NCBI GenBank assembly: GCA_037389465.1
Contig: JAZARR010000110.1
Coordinates: 1,369,501 to 1,433,500, forward strand
Length of the DNA stretch: 64,000 nucleotides
Direction: 5' to 3'
Origin: Baylisascaris procyonis
Taxonomy: Eukaryota; Nematoda; Chromadorea; Rhabditida; Ascarididae
A program made the translations under genes and the position numbers. Positions 34,845-46,164 of the stretch are shown here, piece by piece (within the stretch, counting starts at the first letter, position 1; every line of letters begins with the position of its first letter). Under the pieces are notes generated by a model, which was not told where the DNA came from, did not search any database, and worked only from the letters and a program-made list of their open reading frames with translations.

Positions 34845-37800
34845 TTATCTTCTCTTCCTGAAATTAACGATGCTTAGTTAACCACTGAAAGCATTTTGGA
34901 AATATTTTATCGCAATAAAAGATATAAACTCCTTAAAGAAACAGCAATAAAGCATAAAAAATATATTCCTCCTCAGAGAAAATCCGCAAAATATACGCTA
35001 TTAGAGGTGGGTTCAAGAAATATTATAAAGTAATAGAAGTGCGAATTGGTAGAAATAAATAAAAATAAAAACTAACCAAATCCATTTGGCACGTGCACCT
35101 GGTTGATTTACTTTACTGCGCTCACGTCTACGTGGATCACGAGTCAATAAACCAGCTGAAAACTTACTTATTTATCAGATGAAAACTAATACAGGAAGGA
35201 TCCTTAAAAATTTACTTTAAACAAAACTTTCAATCTCTCAACCATTAAAATCGGATTTTTTTTCAAATGAAAGGTGAAATAGAGCAGAATCTGCAGTTAC
35301 TGAAGGTGGGGAGGAGGGAGGGAATCATAGCATTCCTCCCTCCCGGCATTAAGAATTGGTGAGAAAATTTTTTTTTAAATCAAGTGAATTTTCCAAAGGC
35401 GTTGTACGTCCACGCCTCATCTAAGTTGTAAAAAATTACTTACAAAGTCTTAGTTTTTCAGTATGCTCTGGATAAAGCGCTGCAATACCGAGTGCTGTTC
35501 CATGTCGTACAACACGTGGCACAACCGACAATCCACCAGGTCCTTCCACTTCAGCATCCACATCCACCAATCCAAGAAGATCCGATACCAACAGAGGGGC
35601 CAATAATATTTCCCTTAGAGAGCAAAGAAATTAATCACATCTTTCCCTATGATGCTTGCAAAGCTGCATTTGCGAGATGTGCTTTAGTTAGGATCGGGTG
35701 TTGGGAGAGGGGGAGGGGAAGGAGAGGTTATAAAGTATTTGCAGACGAATACCAACAAACGAATTCTCTGATATATCAAAGCTTTTGAAAAAAATTCCAT
35801 CAACAAATCGATACTGATGTCTTGAAAATTCCATCGCAATCAAATTTGATCTATACCTAGCCTGTAGAGATCTAAATTCGTCGATTCCATGCCCGTTGAC
35901 AGTATATTTGCCAGTACCCGCATCGGAAACTGTCACTCGCGCAGTCGTTCGTTTAACGGTCGTTCTTGAGCGTGCTATACGCCTATTTGATTCCGGTAAT
36001 AACTCCACTTTTGGAATCTGAAAAACTGATACTTCCACTCTTTTATATCGAGAATTGTCCTCGGAAATCCTCACGTGCTGAATGCTGAATCCCAACTTGC
36101 GTCTACTTCTGCACTGACCACGATGAGCGTATGTAACAGTACTGCAAAATGTCAGATGTCTACATCTAGCCAATCATATTCGAATCTAATAGATGGATAA
36201 GCAACAATCTGCAGTTACGATACTTAAAGTGCTGTGATATCAGCTCACAAACTTGAGATCGCAGATTCAGCTCCAACTCTATCTTCATTTATCACCCGAA
36301 CTTGCGCTCAAATCTGTAAATTTTTAATATCTCAACGCTTGTTGCACCGAATTGCTGATCTCGCACAACTTTGGTCTCTTTGCAAATCAGACTAAACAAT
36401 GCTAAGATACGATGCTAAAAAGCCTTGAAATATTCGTTTTCTTTTTCAGAAAAAAAGCATTTTTTCTTCAGAAGAAAGCACATTATATGCGACATTAAGA
36501 TAATGTGCCTCTCTGCATTGCAAGCCCTCTCCTCTTTCTGTTATAACAAGAGGCATTGAAATAACAAGAAGGAAATAGGAGAAGGGATAGAAATAGATAT
36601 AAGGTCAAAAAAAACGAAACAAATCTTTCTTAATTCGCTCAAATAGGTCATACCTGAGGTCCGAATAGTCGATTTCCTGTACCGCTTGCAATCTCTTCAC
36701 GATATTCAAATATAAAATCTCGTTCCATTGATGCGAATGGTAACGAACAAAGATAATCGAAAGCAATTATTAATTGTGCATACTGAAAATTGAAAAAAAA
36801 AATTAACAAATTAAATAAGGACATTTTCGAAATAAATAATTTTTGCATGATAATATGCTTTTTAAAGTTCAAAAACAACGAAAAAATATAAACCCTTTTG
36901 CGATATTCACCGCTTTCGTTCATAATTCTAAACACTATAAGCTTATAAATTCGTGACCATAAGCACAATATTAAGCTCTAATTTAACTGTGATTCAGCAA
37001 TGACCAAATCATAGTCAGTTTCTTAAGTTGTGCCTTTCAGTGAAATTAGACCCTGTCATTAATATCTCGTCCACAATTATCTACCATCAAAATAACAAAC
37101 CATTTCGTCGGTGATCGCTTCATCCAATTTTTTATTCAACGCTTCCTTTGATATCCATGCACTTCCGCTTAGAATTCTAAACACTATAAAAATTTATAAA
37201 TTTTTTTTTTTGTGAACAAAAACAGTATATAAGGATAATTTCCTTAGCCAAATATTGAAGCAGGATTCCCTAACTCGAGAGAGAAAAGCGATATGAAGGT
37301 GCAAGCTCAATGCTGCTTCACAACTAAGAGGAAGAATTTAGACAACTAAATAAGTTTATTCGCCGGATAATTCCACATGGAAAATGATATTCCTATAATC
37401 TTTTCTTATCTTTGAACTTATTATCGACTGGGAATAATCTTCTATATGAATCCTATGCAGTGGGAAGTTTTGAATATCTACTAGTCTCGCCCTCAGGCGA
37501 TTCCTTTTGCTCAAGCCGAATATCACGTAAAAGTCCACCCATATGCCCATGAAGTATTTAAGTTCCAATGCTATATCGAGCTATATGGTCACGAAGTACC
37601 TCAGTTCCAGTACTATATCTTTAAAAAATTAAAATAAAATAAAATAAAATAAATCAATAACTAACAATTCCTGTTCCGCTTTCGAATTCACATTCTTTAA
37701 AATCTGCTCATGGTGATATTGCACCAGTCGTGCTGTTTTGATACCAATATCCTAAAAATTCATCAAAACTTTCACTAGCCGCTTCATAAAATTAAATTGG

Positions 37801-40094
37801 TACCTATCTGCACTTATATTAAATCCGGAATAAAATGTAGGACAGTACCACTCCAAAATATAACGTAGGAAATAAAATTAGCAAATATAAATGTAAAACG
37901 GAAAAATAGAAGATACACATATTCAACTATTCATAAATATTCAATATTAAGGAGTTGAATATAGTAAAGGCACATAAGGATACTCATAAGAAAACTTTTT
38001 TTTCGAAAACAATTTTGTTTTTCAAAAAAAAGAGATCAAAAACGTATTTTCGGTTTATCAGTATTTAATCACTCCTTCACCTTGAACTTTTCTCTTCGGT
38101 CTACCCTCGCTACCTAAAGAAATAGACCTTACCACAAACTCCACATCTCAGCTTTCAAATTATATCCGCAATTATCCGGATAAATTATCCGACAGATAAT
38201 ATCCCGAATTAAAAGATATGAAACCTATAAGAAAATTTTCAGCTTTTGATTAATATCTCATACTTCAATATTCGACTGCATATAATAATCTCCATATAAA
38301 AATCATTTCTGTTATTATTTTCAAAGTTCTTCCAACATCCATAGATCATTAAAGAAGAGGTTTAAACACGATCGCTGTTGTCGGGTTGTTGAATCACAAC
38401 GGGGTTTAGCATCAACAGCTATGAATTCCCATCAATATTTTATCACTAATAAAAAACTTTCGTAATTTCTTGCATTCCCTATAGAAGATAACGAGAAAAA
38501 CCTTTGAATAAATAAAGCCAAATGAGCGAAAATACGCTTATAAAAAATGATGTCATTTAAAAGTAGAATAATAAATTAAAAGTGACTCATCCCCTCTTAG
38601 TGCTATTAAAAAAATCAAACTTCAACTTTTTCAACTGCTGAGAACTGCTCGAAGTTGAATGGGGGGGGGGGAGGGAGGGAGGTGAAGGGGAAGAGGGAAT
38701 ATGAGATGAGATCTGCAAAAGGAAGAAATAGTGATTATTAGCATCATTTGAGTTATACAGTGATATAAAGTTTTGTTGAGGGAAAAAATTGGCCTTTTAA
38801 AACAACATTTAAAAAAACATGAGATAACAATGGCATTTCCTCTGCGGAAAAAAAAGAAAATTTAAAAAAAACTGTAGAAAAAAGAAAAGAAAAAAACCAA
38901 AGAAGTAGAAAAAACCAAAAATAGAAAAAGGTTTTTTTTTTTGAAATTCCTTCTAAGCGGAGTAATTTAAAAAGGTCAAGCTAAGAAAAAAGGTCAGGAC
39001 TTCTCATACGGCCTCGTTTTCTCGATTAGCCCCTTCCTTTACCTCTAGAAATTCGAGGAAGTGCAGATAATTCGTGTCAAGTCTAATAAATACTTGCCGA
39101 TAAGAGTTTATAGAAATTCGATTTGATCGTATAGAAGAGAGAACTAGCTGGTCGACCTTCATCATCGAACGTAAATCTACGGAACCGCGGCATTATCTCT
39201 TCAGGAGGTTTCATCACCGGTAATGCTAAAGGATCGCTAAGACCCGACGGAAATAAATACTCAATAGATCTGCAAAAATCGACTTTATATAGCTTAATAT
39301 AAATAGTACATTATACATATCTATAAATATATTTATTATTTCTTCTAATAAAATTTAAATATTATTTTACTAATAGTAATATATAAAAAATACCTACAAC
39401 TGTACGAATCCATTTGCCCATAGTCACTCAATTTGCATTGATATTAGTCAATCAATTGGTACTAGATTAATCCTTATCTCAATTCTGCCCACTTACCAAC
39501 TAGGATCGGATCAAACCCGAATTAAAGGGCAATCTCAATAGCATCGCTTTACCCCCATCGTGATGGGTGGGTAATTTTATTTCAGTGAGCAATAAGGCAA
39601 TAATTTAAGAACAATGCTTCTACTTTTCGATTCGGGAATATGGCCAATAAATTAAAAGAATTAAAATTCAATCAAACAAATAAATAACTCAAATAAAAAA
39701 ATAAATTTTAAGAATTCAAATAACGAATTCAAATAAATAATAAAAGAAAAAAAAACACAAACTTATCGATATCTTCTTGGGTGATATTATTTGGATCGAT
39801 ACCCATAATATTAGCCAAGTGTCGTTTACCCAATTCATATTGTGCACGTTCTTTAGCTATCATCTTTGAATGATTACGTGCCTCATTCAAATACGCCTCA
39901 AGGGCACGTCCAATACTTTTAACATTAAGACCACTAGGACCACTATCATCACCACCATTAACGGTATAATCGTCCGGTAATGGTGTTGTACGTGTAGAGG
40001 AAGAGCCAGGTGTACTCGAGGTGAATCGAACACCTACACGGTGTATACGATACGGTCGAATAAGCCACACAAATCGAATCAACGCCGTACGCAT
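34845..40094 (-). CDS. Mitochondrial ribosomal protein uS9m (MRPS9)
   Basis: Component of the small subunit of the mitochondrial ribosome. Eight exons (minus strand, 5' to 3'): 40094-39763, 39269-39098, 37751-37662, 36782-36654, 36017-35857, 35613-35444, 35155-35077, 34857-34845; 381 aa. The N-terminus is Arg-rich and amphipathic (MRTALIRFVWLIRPYRIHRV), fitting a mitochondrial targeting peptide. Metazoan MRPS9 motifs follow: IEYLFPSGLSDPLA, PRFRRFTFDDEGRP, NFYKLLS, IGIKTARLVQ. The uS9 domain is about residues 250-381: TTARVTVSDAGTGKYTVNG, GPGGLSVVPRVVRHGTALGI, GLLTRDPRRRERSKVNQPGA and the basic C-terminus KWIWKRR. The length is near that of other metazoan MRPS9. The intron after exon 2 needs a GC donor. 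A splice-acceptor-like TTTTGCAG ends 7 bp before the ATG, fitting trans-splicing. Confidence 0.97.
35077..35155 (-). other. mrps-9 exon encoding uS9 C-terminal signature
   Basis: This 79-nt exon codes GLLTRDPRRRERSK, the most conserved uS9 block. The gene then ends in a tiny 13-nt last exon (34857-34845) coding only KRR plus stop, joined through a split Trp codon. The tiny exon is supported because it restores the basic C-terminus of the family, which contacts P-site tRNA in the bacterial homologue. Confidence 0.9.
37752..39097 (-). other. GC-AG intron of mrps-9
   Basis: Exon 2 ends ...LLS at 39098 and exon 3 begins DIGIK at 37751; joining them in frame needs a donor reading GCAAGT (39097-39092) and acceptor TTTTTAG. 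The nearest GT donor (GTATTT, 3 bp further) shifts the frame and reaches a stop after 14 codons. Intron length 1346 bp. Confidence 0.8.
38659..38698 (+). repeat. G-rich polypurine tract in mrps-9 intron 2
   Basis: Ten consecutive G followed by GGGAGGGAGG-type sequence, lying inside the GC-AG intron. Confidence 0.85.
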
Positions 40095-40110
40095 AAGAGA
40101 ACTGCAAAAT
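40095..40110 (-). promoter_or_regulatory. Probable trans-splice acceptor of mrps-9
   Basis: On the minus strand, ATTTTGCAG ends at 40102 and only seven bases (TTCTCTT) separate it from the ATG at 40094. Such a short gap after a strong acceptor is typical of a spliced-leader addition site. Confidence 0.65.
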
Positions 40111-40668
40111 AGAAAAGCAATTTTCTAGTAAAGTTGGAATGGGTATTGTTTCCCGACAAGAATATTCATTAAAATAAGATGACGCAGAAAAATAAACTTT
40201 AAACTTTAATAAACTTTAAAGGTATCTACCATTAGAATATACCTGGCTCACGAATGGAAGCAAACCATCAGCCTCGACCGACTGGGTATTTAGCCAGATA
40301 GGCAAAGGTGTCAAGAAAAATATGGACTCATTGGACACTATAGGATGAAAACAATGAAAAGAATCAACTTAACCTCAGGCAATAAACGAGACGAAAAAAA
40401 CCTACCACCTCTGTGTCAACTTCGGTATTGGATTTAACTCAATTTGCATAATTCAACATCTACAAATATTTGTTTTAAGATTTAAATTTACTATTGCAGC
40501 TAAAATATTGATTTACAAATTAGAAATAGTGCACACGGCTATGTCTTGTTGTATTGAAATTGGCGGCTTTTTTCATTTTTTTTTTTTTTTAATATTTAGA
40601 CCACGTCCTTTCATCTATTATTCAATCAATAGTTACAGTTATTCTCTTTATAGTTGATTCTGGACTAA

Positions 40669-40730
40669 CTCCCCCCTCCCTTTCCTTTCTCTTTCCTCCC
40701 TCCTTCCCCCTCCCCCCCCCCCTCCCACCC
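40669..40730 (+). repeat. C-rich pyrimidine tract
   Basis: About 60 bp of CCCTCC/CCTTTCC ending CTCCCACCC, the same end sequence that closes the minisatellite at 41598. It marks the left border of the 873-bp duplication. Confidence 0.85.
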
Positions 40731-41278
40731 TTCATATGAATCGTTCTCGAGGGTGCTATCTAAATATCAAATCAATTAGCGCTAATAGTCGAAGAAAAGG
40801 AATGCCGGAGGAGAAAATATGAATGTTCTGAATAGAAAGGCGAAAATTTGAAGAAAGAAAATAAAATTTCGGTATTTCTGATGTCAAAAAAAGAGGCATA
40901 AATTTTTTCCTCCAATTCCATATGTAAATTTTTTTTTAAATTCCATATGTAAATTTTTTTCTTCAATTCCGTATGTAAATTTTTTTGCTCTAATTAATTA
41001 TTCAAAAATAATCTAAAATCAATAGTTTAATATTATCATCTGATATAAATCATATAAAAAATTTTCTAATGAAAAATTTCACCATTTAAATTTCAATCTT
41101 GAATTTTTCTTTTTTTTTTTTTTTAAAAGATTCTTCCGCTTAGATTCTATCTTATAGAAAAAAATTTTCATCATTTGTTAAATATAGATAGAAAATAATT
41201 GAAACTATCGAATGAGCGTTCAAACATTCTTTGAGAATGCTATCGATTAAAGTACACAAATCATTACCTACATGAAAG

Positions 41279-41603
41279 CCCCCCCCCCCCCCCCCCCACT
41301 TCGCCCCTTCCACTTTCCTCCCCCCACTTCGCCCCTTCCACTTCCCCCCCCCACTTCGCCCCTTCCACTTCCCCCCCCCCCCCACTTCGCCCCTTCCACT
41401 TCCCCCCCCCCACTTCGCCCCTTCCACTCCCCCCCACTTCGCCCCTTCCACCCCCCCCCCCCCCCACTTCGCCCCTTCCACCCCCCCCCCCCCCCCCACT
41501 TCGCCCCTTCCACTTCCCCCCCCACTTCGCCCCTTCCACTTCCCCCCCACTTCGCCCCTTCCACTTCCCCCCACTTCGCCCCTTCCACTCCCCCCTCCCA
41601 CCC
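41279..41603 (+). repeat. C-rich minisatellite, array 1 (11 copies)
   Basis: Eleven copies of the invariant core ACTTCGCCCCTTCCAC separated by C runs of 5 to 18 bases, sometimes with TT or TTTCCT. Unit length is ~25-40 bp. On the minus strand it is G-rich with repeated GGGG runs. Long open frames on both strands (Gly-Ser-Gly-Arg-Gly-Glu or Pro-rich) are repeat artefacts. Confidence 0.95.
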
Positions 41604-42150
41604 TTCATATGAATCGTTCTCGAGGGTGCTATCTAAATATCAAATCAATTAGCGCTAATAGTCGAAGAAAAGGAATGCCGGAGGAGAAAATATGAATGTT
41701 CTGAATAGAAAGGCGAAAATTTGAAGAAAGAAAATAAAATTTCGGTATTTCTGATGTCAAAAAAAGAGGCATAAATTTTTTCCTCCAATTCCATATGTAA
41801 ATTTTTTTTTAAATTCCATATGTAAATTTTTTTCTTCAATTCCGTATGTAAATTTTTTTGCTCTAATTAATTATTCAAAAATAATCTAAAATCAATAGTT
41901 TAATATTATCATCTGATATAAATCATATAAAAAATTTTCTAATGAAAAATTTCACCATTTAAATTTCAATCTTGAATTTTTCTTTTTTTTTTTAAAAAAG
42001 ATTCTTCCGCTTAGATTCTATCTTATAGAAAAAAATTTTCATCATTTGTTAAATATAGATAGAAAATAATTGAAACTATCGAATGAGCGTTCAAACATTC
42101 TTTGAGAATGCTATCGATTAAAGTACACAAATCATTACCTACATGAAAGC

Positions 42151-42572
42151 CCCCCCCCCCCCCCCACTTCGCCCCTTCCACTTTCCTCCCCCACTTCGCC
42201 CCTTCCACTTCCCCCCCCCCCCCCCCACTTCGCCCCTTCCACTTCCCCCCCACTTCGCCCCTTCCACTCCCCCCCCCCCACTTCGCCCCTTCCACTCCCC
42301 CCCACTTCGCCCCTTCCACTTTCCTCCCCCCACTTCGCCCCTTCCACTTCCCCCCCACTTCGCCCCTTCCACTTCCCCCCCCCCCACTTCGCCCCTTCCA
42401 CTTCCCCCCCCCCACTTCGCCCCTTCCACTCCCCCCCCCCTTCGCCCCTTCCACTTCCCCCCACTTCGCCCCTTCCACTCCCCCCCCCCACTTCGCCCCT
42501 TCCACTTTCCTCCCCCCCACTTCGCCCCTTCCACTTCCCCCCCCCACTTCGCCCCTTCCACTTCCCCCCCCC
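42151..42572 (+). repeat. C-rich minisatellite, array 2 (15 copies)
   Basis: Fifteen copies of the same core as array 1, one (near 42438) with its first bases lost. It ends in CCTCCACTTTTTGGG, where unrelated sequence begins. The copy number and C-run lengths differ from array 1, although the flanking unique sequence is nearly identical. Confidence 0.95.
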
Positions 42573-44117
42573 TCCACTTTTTGGGATCTTTTTTCCCCGT
42601 ACACTTCTCCAGCTTTCGAAAATAACGAATTGTAAAATCTAACACTCTATATGAATTTTGCTTAGAGTTTTCTCTACGCTGAATTTTAAAAGTTGTAAAA
42701 TTTATAAACCCTTGTGTTTATAAACGAATGATTACGGTATTCATATGAGCTTATCTTATATCTTTTTTGTTGTTTTTTTTCTCGGAGCCATTTGGAGATG
42801 CTTGAATTTGAAGCCATTCATTCGAATTGGAGTCGATTCTTACAAAAAAAAATTTTTTTTTTTTTTTTTTGCAAATGGATCATTCGCAGCTGTTCCTTTA
42901 TTGTTATATATCTAGACGTAGCATTAACATTTTCTAGACGACGAATTTTTTTCAAATATTCCATTTCACTTCATTTTTTTTATTCATTCCTCTTTATGGT
43001 ACATTTTTTCCCATCCAAACATCTGTCAATAAGTTGTCATCATTGATATTTTCTTTACATTTGCTCATTGAACATTAATCGTTAACGTTTCATAAGGTTA
43101 TATTTTATGTCATTGATCAAAAATCGATCGAAGTAATTATCGATCTTTAATAAGATAATTTATCGATTGTCTAGATCAATCGTTTTTTTAGATAACTGTA
43201 AATATTATTGATCTATCTTATTCCTTTTTTTAGTTATTTATTTTATTTATTTATTTTTTTGATGATTGACGAATAATTTTCAGTCATATGATACGGTACA
43301 TACCGTATTTATAAAAAAATATTGTTTTCAAATGAAAAGACGGTAGTTAAGTATTTATAAAATTCATTCTACAATATTTCGTATAAAAATTCAAACAGAT
43401 AGTTTAAATGAGCTCTAAAAAATACAAAAACGAAATCAAACATTACCTCATAGGGTTTCTAATTCTCTGAAACGGTAACAGCAAACTAAGCATCGCATTT
43501 TTTATGTTGAATTTTTAAATGCGAATATAAATTGAAATAATTTATAAATGAATAATTATCGATATATTTCAAGCATTTAGAGGTACTCATATTACATTTT
43601 TGCTCTCGGCTCAATTTGTATCTCTTATTAGTAAACTTAGCTGAGCACCTCAATAATATCGTAGCCCATTCTCGTTCCATATAGTCTTTATAGAAATTTA
43701 TTTTATAAATAATAAATGATTAAAAATTTTATAGAAATAAAAAAAAAATATTTTTCACTTATAAATAGAATTTTTCTTCATAAAATATTTTCTTATATCG
43801 CCTCGAGACAACAAACGAAACTAACCAAAAATACTCTTTTTATGATAATGAAAAAAAAAAAAGATATTATAAATTAAATTTTGCAAATATACATTACGTT
43901 CATTAATATATATTAGTCTTAACATAGTGGTGGAACGGTTTTTGTTTAAAAAAATATTCCCAATAAAATACAATTTTTAAGTGACACAAACGTGGAACGA
44001 CATAAATGTGTTTTCTTTGCGTTTCTTCAGGGCGCTTCTTTTATTAACGTTGAGTTTGCCTACAATTGCCTCTATTTCGTTTCTATATTACCTATACTCT
44101 CATTGAACGTTCCTATT

Positions 44118-44256
44118 TTTATTTATTTTTTATTTATTTCATTGAATAGAGCATTCGCCACGAATAAATATCGCTTCCACATGTTCTGACCAAATGCCTT
44201 TCTGATCTACTTGGCTCCAGCACTCTTTAGATCTGCCCTCTACTTCTTGTAGATCG
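44118..44256 (-). mobile_element. Second LINE-like 3' fragment with AATAAA tail
   Basis: A diverged copy of the fragment at 17205-17355: on the minus strand it reads DLQEVEGRSK... and ends FIRGECSIQ-stop, against [10 protein letters not shown]... and [13 protein letters not shown] in the other copy, then AATGAAATAAATAAA. It has small deletions, including about 10 bp near its 3' end. Similarity stops at CTTGTAGRTCGRTC in both copies, so both are truncated at the same point or the element is short. Confidence 0.6.
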
Positions 44257-44402
44257 ATCTACAGCATCTATAATACTTTTATTGAACCTTTCTACAGTAT
44301 CTGTGATTTCGCTGAATCTTCTTACATCACCTATGCTCTAGTTGAATCTTTCTACACTACTTAAAGCTTTGATGAATCCCTCTACATTACTGATCACTCA
44401 AC
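44253..44402 (+). repeat. 30-bp minisatellite, 5 copies
   Basis: TGAAYCTTTCTACA units start at 44283, 44313, 44343 and 44373, exactly 30 bp apart, with a further copy upstream at 44253 (GATCTACAGCATCTATAAT). It begins right at the truncated edge of the LINE-like fragment. Confidence 0.88.
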
Positions 44403-44561
44403 GTTACTTTCTTCTCGTTGAGTTTAATTAAAATTACTTATAAATTATTCTGACATGAAAACTATCTCGTAATCTTGTTTGTTTTCTTGAATGAGCGATT
44501 ATTTACACGACTTTCTGCTCATTATTGTCAATATTTGTTTTATTTTGAGTATTAAAGAACT

Positions 44562-44680
44562 TGGATTTTTAAATAAATAAATAAATAAGTGAACAAATAA
44601 ATAAATAAGTAAATAAATAAATAAGTAAATAAATAAATAAGTAAATAAGTAAATAAATAAATAAATAAATAAATAAATGC
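44562..44680 (+). repeat. AAATAAAT/AAGT microsatellite
   Basis: About 120 bp of AAAT repeats with regular AAGT interruptions. Confidence 0.95.
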
Positions 44681-44958
44681 TAACTTAAACACTATTACTT
44701 CCTAAACATATATTATATGCTCGCATATTTCCAGCATATTTTGAAATTTATTTTGGAACTTAGAGTTAATATGTAACCAATTCTTAAAGGAACTTATATT
44801 TGATTTAGTGGGAGGAGAGGAGAGGAAGTGGTTTATGAAATTTTTGTTGTCATATCTATGGGTCTTTTTGATCCACAATTTCTAAATGATAGATTTTGTA
44901 AGACCATTTTTTACATCATCAATGAAATTGTTTTGAAAGTCGTGTTGTAAAAGGGTTT

Positions 44959-45074
<116 letters not shown>

Positions 45075-45503
45075 TACTTTTCTATGTTGCCATTTTCCTT
45101 GATAGCGTACGCAGATGCCCACTCTATGAGTCACTCACTGCAAGCGCTTCTTAGTGAAAAGCGATTGTGTTTCACAGCTGTCCATCCACAGCTTATATAT
45201 ATATATGACATAAGTCCACAGCGTTATTTAAACCAGTTTTCGTCAATGCTATGATCAGTCCTTGTTACCACCACTACTCCTTTCCAATAATGCCCATTGC
45301 AATCGTATAGCTAGCTATAAATGAATAGCTATAAATGAATGGTTATCTATAAAATTTCCAACGATTTCTGTTGTCTAGAGAAGGGGATAAAGGCAATTAG
45401 AGGTCGAAAGTTTTCTCATTGCATTTTCATAAAATATTTAAAATTATGCAGGAGAAAATTCTAACCTTTTCTATTTATGAGTTATACACATTGACATATT
45501 TTT

Positions 45504-45580
45504 AGCGTAGTAGCTCATTCGGTTAATGCATCGCTGAGTAATTTAATGCTCTCGGGTTCAGAACCCATTAGTTGGCATAT
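45504..45580 (+). repeat. Decayed tRNA-like sequence
   Basis: TAGCTCATTCGGTTAATGC (A-box-like) at 45511 and GGGTTCAGAACCC (B-box-like) about 40 bp further on. Acceptor and D stems do not pair. A tRNA pseudogene or tRNA-derived SINE relic. Confidence 0.5.
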
Positions 45581-46111
45581 CCTTCTTTGAATAAGAAATA
45601 TTTTTCTTAATTTTATTCATCGTAATTCAAATCATCATAAAATTCTCTAGCTATTCCCTTTCATCGTAAAATTTTCTATCATTTCTGTTTTCTTCGATTT
45701 TTTCACAGATTTTTTTTTTCACTAGCAATCGTATTCAAAACTAGCAAATTCTTTTGCTAATATATTCCACAAATATTCGAATATTAGAGCAGTGGCATAA
45801 ACGTTGAATGTCTAAATAAAACGATATTATTTTCCCAAAAAATTTGAGGTAGAGGTTTATATTTCCAGTGATACGGTAGATCAAATTCCCTCATAACAGT
45901 GCAATTCAATTTGTAATAAGGAGCGATTGCTTGCGTTACACATTTTGATTTATTCGTTCATTCGACGTACTACACTTATTGCTTGCTCTTTTGTTGCACG
46001 TTTCATCCTCTATAAACGGTTACGCCCATTGGCTGCCCTCTGATACGATTCCAATTTTTTGCATCCTTAATTTTTCACGTTTTGAATTTTTTTTTTCTGC
46101 ATTTTAAACAG

Positions 46112-46164
46112 CTTTGCATTTTGCATTTTGCATTTTGCATTTTGCATTTTGCATTTTGCATTTT
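46112..46164 (+). repeat. (TTTTGCA)n heptamer repeat
   Basis: About 7.5 perfect copies of TTTTGCA. Confidence 0.97.

Larger units (their letters stand above)
40731..42572 (+). repeat. 873-bp tandem duplication with minisatellite
   Basis: The ~548-bp sequence 40731-41278 recurs at 41604-42150, almost base for base; the main difference is poly-T length. Each copy is followed by a C-rich minisatellite. The period is 873 bp at the left end. A 64-codon minus-strand frame is identical in both copies, but nothing marks it as a gene. The near-identity means a recent duplication or an assembly artefact. Confidence 0.93.

Noticed and set aside
35688..36173. 161-aa minus-strand open frame
   Set aside because: Only 35857-36017 is a real exon (mrps-9 exon 5); the rest is read-through into both flanking introns.
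41152..42645. Long open frames of 106-193 aa on both strands (Gly/Lys/Arg- or Pro-rich)
   Set aside because: They run through the C-rich minisatellite in several frames at once and vary with C-run length, so they are products of the repeat.
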